Source: Scleroderma bovista
Lineage: Eukaryota > Basidiomycota > Agaricomycetes > Boletales > Sclerodermataceae
Length of the DNA stretch: 64,000 nucleotides
Assembly: GCA_037178675.1 (NCBI GenBank)
Contig: JAYMGJ010000001.1
Span: forward strand, 1-64,000
Direction of reading: 5' to 3'
Shown here: positions 1 to 10,405 of the stretch, in pieces
How positions within the stretch are numbered: position 1 is the stretch's first letter
Layout: every line of letters begins with the position of its first letter
Made by a program: the position numbers and the translations under genes
Notes under the pieces: generated by a model
Told to the model about the DNA's origin: nothing
Databases searched by the model: none
The model's input: only the letters and a program-made list of their open reading frames with translations

Positions 1-440
1 TCTAAAGTCGGTAGGTCACTCACAAACCGGGTATTTGTATGGGTACCAGTCTGACTCATCACTAACAGGTGTTTGAGGCTCGTCCTCTGAGACATGTTCA
101 GGGCAGTCTCAACCTCTGACCAGTCATCGTCCATGTTGATCAGCTCGGGTACGTCATCCATATCAACTGACTCAGAGTATTCCACCAGGTTGACGTGCAC
201 CCCGGACGTGCTTGCCTTAGAAAGCTTTCGCTGACATTCGATGTCCCCGGAGTCGACGTCCACAGCTCGTCACCCCTGGGGCGAGTTGTCTTCTGAGGAT
301 GACATGACCTTGTTGCGTTGTGGGCAGTTCCGCAAGAAATGGCCCATCCCACTGCAGATGAAGCACAGGCCCTCGGCCTTGCGTCACTGCTGCTTGTCCT
401 TGCTTGACTTAGGACGTGAGGTACGCATATTCTTGCGGTA
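1..440 (-). pseudogene. Ty3/Gypsy-type gag relic, zinc-knuckle end (copy A)
   Basis: Read on the minus strand, about 368-320 encodes a perfect CCHC knuckle (C-x2-C-x4-H-x4-C; residues CFICSGMGHFLRNC), the RNA-binding zinc finger of retrotransposon Gag. The downstream acidic segment contains EYSESVDMDD. The N-terminal Gag domain seen in copy B (57,469-57,972) is deleted here, so this is a 3' fragment. No protease or reverse transcriptase follows within the window. Confidence 0.75.
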
Positions 441-497
441 ATTTCCGTGTGTATTGTTGGTCTGGGAGAACTTGGGGTGGAAAGACCCAGGTGTATA

Positions 498-1254
498 TCA
501 AGCAATCTCCGATGCCTTCACCCTGCCATCTTCCACGCGATGACGTTTGATACGAGAATCTGGAAAATAAGCCGCGGCACTTTGGCAAGGAGGATGGACT
601 GGAGATAAAAAAACTTACGCTGGAGCATGGCGCTGTGGTTAATCTGGCTGTGGGAACGTTTGTACTCGATAGATGGATTGTCAGAGAGTCCTGTACTCAT
701 AGCAGTTTGGGTAGCTTGTGAGCTGCGACCAGGCCCGGAGGTGGTGATTTGGGGGTTTGGGATGAGTCTGATCTCTTGTCTTCGAGGATTGGGCTTGTTT
801 ATCGATGTCTGTGATTTGTCGTACGTTGTGAGAGCTGGAAGGCTGGATGCGGAGATACATACCGAGGTTTTCCATATGATGTGCAACGTCTGTTAGGTTT
901 AAAGAAAATGTTAGCAACAGTGCATTGGGAGGAGACAAGGGAAGAATCTGGGGTGTCTGACCTTGGGATGGGTTGATATGCGTCCGAGTGAGAACAGCTG
1001 AGCCGCTGTGTACACGGAGGTGAGAGTCTTGGATTGCCCATCTCGATGTCGATCTTGCCTTGTGGCGAAGTGGTCAGCTGTTCATTCACATAGACGGCTT
1101 CAAAGATATTCTCTTCGCCATTGCTGGGATCACCTTCAACTGCATCGCGAGGTTCTGTTCCGATGGCAGTTTCGTCTATTGCAGACTTATGGCCGCCATC
1201 ATCGTACCTCTCATTACCATGATTCTCCAATCCGCTCACATCCTCGCTGTCCAT
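498..1254 (-). pseudogene. Truncated C-terminal copy of the GGQHR multi-exon gene
   Basis: This is the paralogue of the last four exons (59,681-58,919) of the gene at 58,919-63,378, with the same intron positions and stop region. It keeps the acidic exon (EENIFEAVYVNEQ), the short DVAHHMENLG exon and the basic C-terminus. A small indel near 1,000 changes the frame: copy B reads on through RAVDLTRTHINQSQ, copy A does not. Upstream exons are absent. It is most simply a dead copy left after deletion. Confidence 0.75.
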
Positions 1255-1319
1255 ACAGAATTATTAACCTAATATCGGGACTGCGAGACATGCACGTCAG
1301 CTATGACCCACCCTTGTGA

Positions 1320-1800
1320 TCTTCATCCAGACATATCCATGTCGAGTGTTGACATCATCGCGCTGGTGGTGATGGCTGGCGTCGACGAGTAGTTGTCGTT
1401 GTCATCATCCGTTGGCTAACGGTAGGGTGATGGTGGCGGTTGGTATCAACATCGTCCTGGTGTAGTGGCTGGCATCAACGAGCAGTTGTTGTTGTTGTCG
1501 TCCGTTGGCTGATGGTAGGGGTGGTCATCATCATTGTCGTTGCACCAACTGGCACGTCTATCCGTCCTTCTCTCTCGTCATTACACCAGCTAGTACACGC
1601 GTCTGTCCTCCCCTCGTCATCACCATGCTGGCGTGGTCGTCCCCATCCCATGCGCCACGCCGCCGTCATCGTCACCATCACTGGTGGTGTTTCATGTCAT
1701 GACTGACCGTAGGGGTGGTGATGGTGGCTGGCGTCGACACCGTTGTGGCGATGGTTGTTGATGTCATCGTCCATTGACTGGTGGATGAGGGTGTCATGTC
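1320..1800. repeat. Low-complexity GTCGTCGTT/TGGTGATGG region
   Basis: Imperfect triplet-like repeats (gtcgtcgttgtcatcatcc, ggtggtgatggctggcgtcg) fill this stretch. The same composition recurs at 8.44-9.15, 20.4-21.4, 39.26-39.54, 52.65-53.06, 54.23-54.59 and 63.7-64.0 kb. The open frames here read as long Val/Thr/His runs and are not credible genes. Confidence 0.8.
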
Positions 1801-2219
1801 GTCTGGTCGATACAGCTTAACACTGATCCGATGTGTGTCGATGCGAATCGATGTCAGATAAAAACATACCAGATTCATGATTGGATGCGCAGCGAGACGA
1901 GTGGTGACAGCGCCGACGCGAAACAACGCAGCTAGCTGCAGAGTCAGCGTGCACCAGGTGAGGAACTTCACGGCTTACATGTGTTGTCTGGGCCGCCATC
2001 CACAAGCCCATCTACGCTGGATTGTTAGACGTCACACGGAAGCGCTGATTACTAATATGACGGACTTGACTCCCCCTGCACTTTACAGATTCTGGCCTCG
2101 AGGGCCAGCGCAACGTTGCAACCACGGGGAGCTCATGTCAGCCATATCACCAATGCTTCCACGCTCCGACTCGTCTCCGTCTCCGTAGGCTCTCTCTCTT
2201 CGTCCACCCTCATCTTTAC

Positions 2220-3010
2220 ACCCTTCGTCGTTCCATCAAAGGAAACAAGATTTCATGATTGTCGCGGTCGGTGTGTACATCACTCTGATGGGTGGTGTAG
2301 ACAATTGAGCGCTTGTCTGCGTCGTAGGTGCGTCTGGAACACCGGGTCGCACTACTTTTTGTCAAAACCCTCTGCAATTCCTCAGAGGTCTTGGCTCACA
2401 AAGTACCCGACAACGCAGACACTGTGTACATCGAGGAAGGCATCAGGATCAAGCTTGTTAGCGTTGGTATGTTGGTTTACTGACAACCACGTCACCGCAT
2501 GATTCTAACAGTTGTCATGCACAGCTTAAGAAAGACGGCATCCGCACCATTGTAGACACCCTGGATTTTTGGAAAATATTGACAACGAGTTTGAGTTTGT
2601 ATTTCTTTCCATCCTACCCGACCTCGTCCGAATCTCGCTCTCATGTTACAGGAGATCATTGGCTACCTTGAGCGTCAATACGACGACATTTTGGCTGAAG
2701 AGTCTCGTATCAAGCGTAATCCCCGGTTCAGGGATAGCCAAGTACACGCTCTACTTTACTTCATCCCACCCGCTGGCAATGCGTAGGTGCATCGAAGAAA
2801 AGTATACCTTCCACTGACCTTCTCCGTCTAACAGCCTCAGGATGGTCATTGAGCTGGTGCGCCATTTATCGCCACATGTCAACGTGATTCCCGTCATGGG
2901 TAAGGTGGATTCCTTGACCCCAAGCGAACGTTCTTTCGCTGACTTGGGGGAATAGATTATGGCAGACATCAAACTCCACGATATTTCAGTTGTCCACTTT
3001 TCCTATGATG
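2220..3010 (+). pseudogene. Septin pseudogene (Cdc11-type), left copy
   Basis: Septins are filament-forming GTPases of the fungal septum and cortex. Visible pieces: a P-loop region GASGT..GRTTF with the Cdc11-style Arg, FVKTLCNSSEVLAHKVPDN, YIEEGIRIKLVSVG, a G3 region PGFLENIDNEFE, ERQYDDILAEESRIKR, RFRDSQVHALLYFIPP, and LSPHVNVIPVMGKVDSLTPSE (G4-like). Frame is lost inside the P-loop, at ACTTTTTGTC, and at GACACCCTGG just before PGF. An in-frame stop follows the ADLGE segment. GT-AG introns remain. The order and phrases fit septin well; the Cdc11 assignment rests on the GRTTF P-loop and is less certain. Confidence 0.8.
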
Positions 3011-3039
3011 TGCTTGCTGTCCCTGCTCTGTTTGGCAGG

Positions 3040-3290
3040 ACACGTATCCATTCAGGCTCCAGTTTATTGTAAGTAGAGGTTTTCAATATAGGGGCTCATA
3101 TTACTTTTCAGATGTGGATGTAAGTCTCGGAACGTGTTGTGTATGTAGAGACTGACATTTCGGCAGATCGTTTGTGCTCACGTGAATTTCCATTTTAACC
3201 TGCAACTTCATTATGATGACAGCGCTGCATCCACTGTCTCTGGTGGATCTTCCTGCAATCTAACTGACTGGGTGGTGTATGCTGTTCTTT
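3040..3290 (+). other. Unrecognised coding-like tail after the septin relic
   Basis: Two GT-AG-like introns (from about 3,069 and 3,120) join short segments ending in VCAHVNFHFNLQL and SGGSS..LTDWVVYAV. The same reading is conserved in the right arm (about 35,370-35,270, minus strand), where it runs into the 59-bp array. I do not recognise it. Confidence 0.35.
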
Positions 3291-3294
3291 GACT

Positions 3295-3395
3295 CAGGCG
3301 GGGTGAAGTACGCTCGGCTCGACTTGGGTGAGGCGAAGTACGCTCGCTCGATTTGGGCGAGGCCAGGTACCCCCGACCTGAGCATGTGTAGTCAA
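3295..3395 (+). repeat. Short remnant of the 59-bp repeat
   Basis: About three half-units (agtacgctcg..tcgacttggg) correspond to the seven-unit array at 34,823-35,250 in the other arm. From 3,400 to 4,370 only fragmentary frames are seen that have counterparts in the other arm but no recognisable protein. Confidence 0.7.
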
Positions 3396-4369
3396 AGAGG
3401 TGGTGAGGGTGTTCCCCTTGTTAGGTGGCTTTGTGCAGGCCCGCGTTCTGATGTACTTTCTCCGTCCCTGTCACCCAGTGCCATGTCCCATTAGATCGGT
3501 TGCAAGTGTACCCCAGTACTGTACTGCGTCCTGAGGTGAGCTCTGACAGCGTGCTGTGGTTACCTTCCTTCCTCACTTCACGCTCTCCTGTGTAAGGTAT
3601 TGTCATGGCGGTTCGTGGAATAAGGACGGTGTGTGAACTTGTACTTGGTACAGCTTGGTGTTTGAATGCACCACCCTCAGGCGTTGCTCTGTCAGTGAAC
3701 TTGCGGTCAATGATGGCTTGCATGGGCCATGGAATCAGATAGATCCTCCTCATATTCTGTGGGTTGGGTTTAATGCTAGGAAAGGTGCCTGTTCTCTCAC
3801 TTGCCTGCATTTTTGGTCTGATGATGATTGCTTCTCGGTTTGTGGGTGCATCAGCTCACCATGTGTTCACATGGCGTAGCGTTGGTCCTGGAGCGTCACC
3901 TGAAACCCGGACCATAATTGGGTGCCTCATGATCATCACTTCATGCATATTTTGTCTTTGAAGGACCTGATTGACCGCAGCTCACTGGAGAATTTGAACT
4001 GCCAGCAGGTCCGGTGGATCTCACTCGGCGTTTCAAAGAACTACTTGGATTCTTTGGCTTTCGTTGGGATGTGGTAAGTTATTTGCTTCGTTGCCTTCCA
4101 TGCAACCAATTGAATTGCCCAGGCCCCAGGCGAGGCACAAGCAGGGCCTGCACGGCTTAACTTGCAGGGTCATCTTGATGCTGTGATGTCGTGCGAAGGT
4201 GGTGCATTTTTGTTCGCTCAAGCGACGTCGTCGTTAAGACTCTGCCTACCTAGTAGCGGAGACTAAGCTGGACGATGCGAGACCAACGATACCCCCGTCC
4301 GAGATTAAGCCCAGTGATGTCGTGATTCTGTCCGCTCCATCCAGACGCAGCTGCACCCGTGTGCGAATC

Positions 4370-4612
4370 TAATATTTTCTGTTAACAGGGTCTTGGGAAC
4401 AACAGGATCAAGAAAGGGTAATGTTTTTTGATGGTAAAAATGACGGCATTCAATCGTTGCTCACTCACGGACTGTAGTTCATCAATAAACTCACCGGAAT
4501 GCCAGCGGAAAGTGGAATGGACGCACTCGGGTCCTGCATGGTAGACGTTAGGGCTTATGCTTGTAACCATCATGGAAGGTGCTTCGTCTTCGTCGACACT
4601 CCAGGGTTTAAC
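4370..4612 (+). pseudogene. P-loop GTPase relic (fungal AIG1/septin-like G domain), left copy
   Basis: An exon ending in VLGTTGSRK is followed by a 50-odd-base intron and then FINKLTGM, the sequence of a GxxGSGKS/T P-loop split by an intron. Next come an SC.VDVRAYAC segment and CFVFVDTPGF (G3). The P-loop Gly before Lys is Arg here. The frame stops about ten residues after DTPGF at the duplication edge. This is the N-terminal half of a soluble GTPase of the type widely expanded in mushrooms; its function is unknown. Confidence 0.65.
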
Positions 4613-4865
4613 TCCTCAGCGTGGGCAATCGAGAGGTGATGTGTCTAGAAATTATACAAGTGGAAACTGAAAGGAAACAATGATTTGAAACAACAATTGA
4701 ATTCCACTCATTCAAATTCAGGAGCCATGCTTTGTTTGTTCCCCATGAATGGTGAGTGAATCACTGGAAACCCCAAGTTAAGTACTAATCTATCTACCTT
4801 CATGGCTTTCCAAGTCCACTCGGGGGTGGAAACCACCAGCAAATTTTTGCTTTCGTTGCTTAAAC

Positions 4866-5060
4866 ATGGGCCACATGTGTAGCGGGAGGTCGAAATCTGG
4901 CCGTGGCAATGCTTGCAAAAGGTGCAAGGCTGCCAGGACAAAGTGCTCTCTTGTTCTGCAATCAATGCGTCATACAAAGTGTTCCAAATTCAAGATGCCA
5001 AAGGACGGGAAACATGATGGAGAAGTGAACATTTCAGGTGGGGATGATAATACCGAGTGA
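4866..5060 (+). other. Cys-rich 64-aa ORF with a C-x2-C-x6-C motif
   Basis: The frame reads CKRCKAARTKC, the spacing of the first half of a Zn(II)2Cys6 cluster, followed by a Lys-rich segment. A second clear C-x2-C is absent. It could be a fragment of a DNA-binding protein or chance. Confidence is low. Confidence 0.25.
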
Positions 5061-6060
5061 ACCATGTGCACTACTCCTTTGACGTCCAGAGTTGTTCACC
5101 TTCTGTACTAGAACCATACTCTTTGTTCACACTCTGGATACTGGCTTCAACCATCTACTACTAGTAAGACACTATTAGATCACATTGGCAACCGCATGGA
5201 CCTCAGCTGCTCCCCCAACATCAGCAAACCATCCTTTTTGGGCTACAGAGTTCCCAGGATGCCATGCCATGCCTGGACCTGTACAGACAACACATACGGG
5301 TGCTATATTGTACAGAATTTGACAAAGTACATATAAGAAAATGTGTCCCAATTCCAACAGACATCACAACAGTATATAGAAAGCACAGAAAGCACAGACA
5401 TAATGCAAATATTTCAACATAGTACTAACAAGTTGCAGTGACTTGTAGCAAATCATACCAATACCGCAGTCTCACTGCAGTTCCCTACACTGGTGTTTGC
5501 ACTCAGTGATTCTAATACATGGTCACTAGTACCACAAACATGATTTCCATCATAATAACCATTAAAACAACCTACTAGAAAAAGGCCGTTGGATCACATA
5601 GTTCAGTCACCAGCCCTCGCAAAACTGGGTCATTCGACACGCACATTTACCTGTAAAAGCAGGACTAGCCGGTGCCGGCCGGGGTCTGATTACATTCGCA
5701 TAGGTAGGGCTGGCCGGCGTGTGGTGAAATCGAAAAACCAGTACTGGCCAAGAAATGAATATATAGAAACACTACCATAATTCCTAGTGAGTGGCAGGAG
5801 GCAAATGTGGGACAGGCCGGCAAATATAAATGCCATACATGCGGGACCGGCCGGGGTAACAAAAAAAGATTGGAGTTATGCAAATATGGTACAGGCCAAT
5901 AGATGGTTATACCATAGATCAATTGTCGGCAGGGGTGGCAAAAAAAAGTGAAGTGATGCAAATATGGTACAGGCCAACAATGACTTCAACATGTAGATCT
6001 GGGAAACTCTGAGGTAAAACTAAGGATCAGCTATCACTACCCACATCAACCCTGAACTAG
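5060..6060. other. AT-rich spacer with short dispersed repeats
   Basis: No gene is supported. A repeated phrase, gcaaatatggtacaggccaa, occurs near 5,879 and 5,957, with related GGCCGG-bearing versions between 5,670 and 5,860. This may be the 3' flank of the dioxygenase gene or an old repeat. Confidence 0.5.
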
Positions 6061-6064
6061 TCTA

Positions 6065-7441
6065 CTACTGACCAGAACCAAATTTGGACCACCATGACAG
6101 CTGGGAGGGCAAAGATGGGCATGGTACACCCATCCTATCATGGAGAAGGTCCTTCATATAGTGAGCAACAGCCACTCTCTCTCCCCCCTTCCATTCAGGA
6201 ACAGCATGCTCCAAGACCCTCCCAGTCAGGAAGACCAGAGTACCAGGCCAGTACGTGAGCTGCGCACCGAGATCTGTCAAGTGCAGATCTGCAAGCCCCT
6301 CACCTAGACTAATTAAGAGATCATAAGAAGATGCAGCGCCACCAGCATCACGATGGGGAGGTGTCAACCGATTGACAATTACGTCAATGCCAGAGTAGAC
6401 TGATGGCCAATCAGACAGCTTGTCCGATTCTGCATTGGCTTCATAAACTTGGTTTGCCATTTGCCCCATCTGGTGGAGATCAGGATGGACTATACTTAGG
6501 ATGGCATTGGCCAGACTCTCCATTGGCTCTGACTGGTGCAGCCATTCCTGGACCTCAGGAAGTCTCAGAGCAGCGGATCGCACAATCGGATCCACGAGTC
6601 GCTAACCAGGAAACATATATTAACTCATATATGACATTCATTTTTTAATGAAACTTACCTTTCGGCCCACCATGAATGTTCCTGGGGCAATGGATATTGT
6701 ACCCACACCAAATTTTCGACGCGCCAACTGGGAGATTTATTGGGATTTTCGACCAGAACAGTGGCCAGGCCCTTTACAGCACAATTGAACTTTGCCTGTA
6801 GGCAGACCGTGAATATATCCAAAATAACTATCACTTTTAGGCAAAACATACCGTGCGACCAGGGAAAAGAATGTTGGGGAGATACCATACAAGCAATTTT
6901 CCGTGCCTGTCCACTATGGTGGTCGGTTTGTCGATCCTGCCCATCTTATCCATTTGGAAAAAGACTTCCAGATTTCCTTTCCGTCCAACTCCACTTTTCG
7001 TTGCCTGAGAAAATCTGTCGAAGTCCCACTCCACAGCAACTAGATCACCAATGAATGTTATTTTCAACTAACTGAGAATTACGTACGAGGGTTAAGATAT
7101 GCAGCCGCAATCGTAGCTGCACACCGGGCCAGCTCCTGTTCAGTAAAAGCCTCTGGGAACTCCCCTTCCCCAGGGTCATTGGAGCCTGTGAGATCTGACA
7201 GGACACATTCTGCCCTCATCCTGTTGATCTCAGCAAGTCCGTAAACAATGTGTCAAGAGTCAAGACAAACCTGGGTTTCAGCAATTTTTTCAGAGATATC
7301 TGGTCCCCTGAAAGAAGGTGGGTGTTCAACACTACACCATCCAGAGTTTTCTTCAGGTAGCCAAGCAAAGTGCAACAGATTTGTTCTTCAGACGACATAG
7401 TAGTTGGTTCAAGAAAATTTTCTCGGGAGCAAATGGGGTTT
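6065..7441 (-). CDS. TET/JBP-family 2-oxoglutarate/Fe(II) DNA dioxygenase
   Basis: TET/JBP enzymes oxidise the methyl group of 5-methylcytosine or thymine in DNA. The last exon (6,603-6,065) reads DPIVRSAALRLPEVQEWLH, then DVIVNRLTPPHRDAGGA with the iron-binding H-x-D. DLGAQLTYWPGT follows, then LEHAVPEW with the distal His and GERVAVAHYMKD with the 2-oxoglutarate-binding Arg. Upstream exons give WVQYPLPQEHSWW, a segment containing DLVAVEWDFDRF, and an acidic/helical N-terminal part. Introns at about 6,660-6,603 and 6,850-6,795 have GT-AG ends. Catalytic residues are all present, so it may be functional. The start near 7,441 (ATSSEE-like N-terminus MSSEEQ) and the 7,080-7,250 joins are uncertain. 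Basidiomycete members are known to be expanded and linked to KDZ transposons, but no KDZ transposase is visible here. Confidence 0.85.
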
Positions 7442-7559
7442 GATAAGGGATCAGACCATTCCTGATGCAGTAACATTACATATTACGTAAATGCAAGAGA
7501 CGACCAATCAGCCTAGCCAGGATCTTGGAACAAAGAAGTGTCTAAATACAGTTTGTTAA

Positions 7560-7800
7560 GAAGTTCAGCAATAATACCAAATCAGGGGGTGTTCGATCGC
7601 ATGTGCACTCGAGCTACATCAGATATGCGTGATGTCTGGTCGACGAACCAAGGGTCAGTGCCTCAGGCCTGGATAATTTGCACACTCGAGCTACAACTCC
7701 TTGACAATCAGATGTGCGCCTGAGCTATATATATACAAAAAGTCAGATATGTGTGATCTCCGACTGACGAACTAAGAGACGTGCTCTAGGTCAGTGCCTT
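7560..7800. repeat. Imperfect tandem duplication of about 100 bp
   Basis: The phrases cactcgagctaca and cagatatg.gtgat..c..cgacgaac appear twice (around 7,605-7,650 and 7,682-7,770). From 7,800 to 8,015 nothing recognisable is seen. Confidence 0.4.
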
Positions 7801-8018
7801 GCGACTGGCCGTGATAATGTGGTCCTTGGTAGCACTGGTGAAGCGCATTGCAGTGACTGATAGCTTGGGCAGCTCGGTGAGGTGGACGTTGTCGGTGACG
7901 GCGGATACCTATGCGATAATTTCCGATTCAAGGTCACTTTGCTAGTCTCGACAGTGCATCAAAGGGGATGGGTAACCGAGGAGAGGAAGAGGCGGCAGAG
8001 GATTTGTAAGTATGTTAA

Positions 8019-8147
8019 AGTCTAATGGGCCTTAAGCATCGCTTTCTGACGGAGAGGACATATATAGTAGAGACCGATTCCCAGACTGATCGGCATGAAT
8101 GAGCTTGCCCGGGAATCCTATAGTACATACAGGGGGCTCGAGTACTT
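8019..8147 (-). mobile_element. LTR-like fragment, copy 1
   Basis: About 130 bp, inverted relative to 17,760-17,891. Read on the minus strand it has a TATA-like tatatatgtcctctccgtc followed about 20 bases later by cttaaggcccattagact, the layout of an LTR promoter/R region. No paired LTR or coding region is attached, so it is likely a solo or broken LTR. Confidence 0.5.
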
Positions 8148-8439
8148 GGGGAAGTGCTGGCTGGCGCCAGCAGCCACCTTGCTTGGTTGAGCTCACTCCC
8201 CCCCTTTCCCCCCATCTAGGATGACACCACCACTCCACCTACGACGTGCATGTAGCTAGTTCACTAGATATATTATGAATAGTATACATAGTGCATGTAA
8301 TGATATGCTAATATACCCTTCGACACCCCTTGAGGTACCCTTAGGGGCTAAGTTGGTGGGTGTGGGTCAGCTGCGGGTCGGGCCCAGGTTGGTACTAGGT
8401 AGTCGGATACCTGCAGATTTGCTCGCAGGGCAGGCATTG

Positions 8440-9150
8440 GCAGCAAGGGTTGCCGTCGCTGTCTGTCGTCGTGCTGCTGACTGCGTGGTGGAGATGGAAG
8501 AGGTCATGTCATTGGTGTATCGCTGGCTGGTGGTAATAGCCGTCGTTGTGACTGTCGTCATCATCATCCCCAGTGGGGTGGTGGTGACCGCCTCGGATGA
8601 CATCGTTGCGCTGCCAGTTGCAAGGCAGTGGTAGTAATGTTGGCGTGGCGCTGGCTACACGGGTGGTTGTGGTGGTGATGTCACTGGTTCACGCGATGTT
8701 CCCCATCGGCAGTGGCTATACAGTGCTGCAAGCAGGCGTCGTCGGCGTGTCTCAGTGGGCAGCAGGTAGATGTTGTCGATGTTCCATGGCGGCAGTGGCC
8801 GTTCGTGGGCATTGTTGTCGTCGATGCACCTCTATACGTGGCAGGTAGTAGATGTCATTTTCGATGTTCCATGGGCAGTGGCCGTATGTGGACATCATTG
8901 ATGTCACCATCGTTCGGCTGCAAATGATGGGCATCACCATGGGGTGGCTGTAGGCAGCCATTGCTGTCATTGTCATACCTCCGTGGGCTGCAGGCGGGTG
9001 TCGTTACCATTGTCATGCCTCTGCATGTGGCAGGTAGTACATGGGTGGTTGTGGTTGTGGTTGTGGCCGTGCTTCTGCAGGATGCAGATAGTCGTCCTCG
9101 TCCTCGCCATCTTTGGTGGTGTGGTGTGGCGGCAGCGGCGGTTGTAGGTG
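8440..9150. repeat. Low-complexity GTCGTC/GTGGTTGTGG region
   Basis: Same composition class as 1,320-1,800. Within it are repeats of a gatgttccatgg.ggcagtggccgt phrase near 8,780 and 8,865. The competing open frames on both strands are low-complexity shadows. From 9,150 to 9,400 nothing is recognised. Confidence 0.75.
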
Positions 9151-9399
9151 AATTGACAGCTGCTACGACCCGCTGTATTACTGGACACACGAAAGAATAC
9201 AGTAAGTAAAGACAAATGGCCTGAGCGTGTTTCCTGAGAATTTCTTTGGGTATGCGTCGCAACAAGTGTGCCGTCATCGATTCATGCTCGATTAAGGACT
9301 ACATAGTACTACATTCGGCTCGGGTTTTTGCGACACGACAGGGGCTGAGCTTGCCAAGCAAGGTAAAAGGTAATGTTATTTTGCCTTTAGGCGGCGACT

Positions 9400-9475
9400 G
9401 CCGGTAGTATAGGGGGCGCGTTCTCACGATTTTTGGGGGGCCATAGGACCTTGCCCAAGCAAGGTGACTATAAAA
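9400..9475 (+). repeat. Dispersed hairpin-bearing repeat, copy 1
   Basis: Shares gttctcacgattttgggggg followed by a short hairpin (ccttgc-ccaa-gcaagg) with 44,695-44,755. Probably a scrap of the same retroelement. The stretch 9,480-10,060 holds no convincing gene. Confidence 0.6.
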
Positions 9476-10064
9476 TGAGATGAGGAGTCGATGTACCTAC
9501 CTGACAAGACGACAGGAGCAGATGGCACCTCCTGCCGTACCGCCGTTCTCCAGATAAAGTCAGCATGACGACACACCTGATCAAATGTTGCACATGTAAT
9601 GAGGGCTCGGGCATCCTCTTGACAGCTACGGTCCTGACTATTACACTACCAATCCCTCTCAGGAGCTTGACCAACCCAGTCTATACTCGCACACAATCAC
9701 ACGGTCACGTGACCTTAGGAGAGGTTTGCAGATTACAAATTGAATTTACAAATGGATCGACAATTTACAAAGTTACAAAGTAAGACTAGAAACGGAAGAT
9801 AATAATAAAAAAAGAAAACTGTGGCAGCCAATTTGCCAAGAGGGGGCCCTCCTCTTGACAAGCTGGCTCCCAAAGCGAAAAACTACTGTTACTACGATAC
9901 TATCAAGGTGAAAGGTAACAGACGCCATGCGCGCAAGTGTTAGTAATTGGGAATGCACACCCAAGAGTAATATTCACCTAAGTGCTTAATCCGCAGGGGC
10001 TAACTAGGAATGTAAACAGAGGACCTGCGAGACACGTTAGTAATTAGAAATACACGCCAAAGAC

Positions 10065-10320
10065 CAATACTCACCCTGCAAACGCTATCCAGTGCGAGGG
10101 GAGGGGGGTGGGCAACATCCCACCGCTGGCTGGTGCTGCAGTTGGCAGTTTCAGCAGTGTAAGAGGGATAAGATGAGGGAAAAGAGTAATACTCACCATG
10201 CAAACACTTTACCCAATGCAGTGTGTGCGGCGGGGAAGGGAGGGAAGGGGGGGTAACAGGCACCAATTTCACACCGCCAGCTGGTGATGCTGTTGACCGT
10301 GTCAGCGATGTAAGGGGAAA
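10065..10320. repeat. Two degenerate copies of a roughly 125-bp unit
   Basis: Both copies begin with aatactcacc.tgcaaac, continue through a G-rich tract and a ccgc.ggctggtg.tgc phrase, and end near gtgtaag/gatgtaag. A purine-rich tract continues to about 11,100 with no gene I can support. Confidence 0.5.
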
Positions 10321-10350
10321 AAATGAGACTTCACCAAGTTAGAAATACCA

Positions 10351-10405
10351 GCGATGGGAGGAGTGCATGCGCACCCACGTCACCGTCGCTGGACGGAAGG
10401 GGCTA
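10351..10405 (+). repeat. Solitary unit of the 69-bp minisatellite
   Basis: Carries cagcgatgggaggagtgc and the dyad partner ccgtcgctgg followed by gg.gctaaccaacgg, the same order as the array units at 12,073-12,480. Confidence 0.75.

Larger units (their letters stand above)
1..1660 (+). repeat. Segmental duplication, copy A (internally deleted)
   Basis: This block matches 56,914-64,000 in the same orientation. Positions 1-495 match 56,914-57,404, positions 498-1,319 match 58,919-59,750, and positions 1,345-1,600 match 63,730-63,995. Compared with copy B it lacks about 1.5 kb (57,405-58,918, the gag N-terminus and leader) and about 4 kb (59,765-63,728, most of a large gene). The window therefore starts and ends in related sequence. 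Confidence 0.88.
1850..4605 (+). repeat. Inverted duplication 1, left arm
   Basis: Reverse-complementary to about 33,543-36,790. Landmarks in order: a segment reading RVSVHQVRNFTAYMCCLG, a septin pseudogene, a short run of the 59-bp repeat, and a P-loop GTPase relic ending at the DTPGF motif. The arms differ by many substitutions, and the right arm is longer mainly because its 59-bp array has expanded. Retained introns indicate DNA-level duplication, not retroposition. Confidence 0.85.

Noticed and set aside
1440..1706. Val/Thr/His-rich frames in low-complexity DNA (also at 8.4-9.2, 20.4-21.4, 39.3-39.6, 52.6-53.1 kb)
   Set aside because: They arise from triplet-like repeats and are open on both strands.
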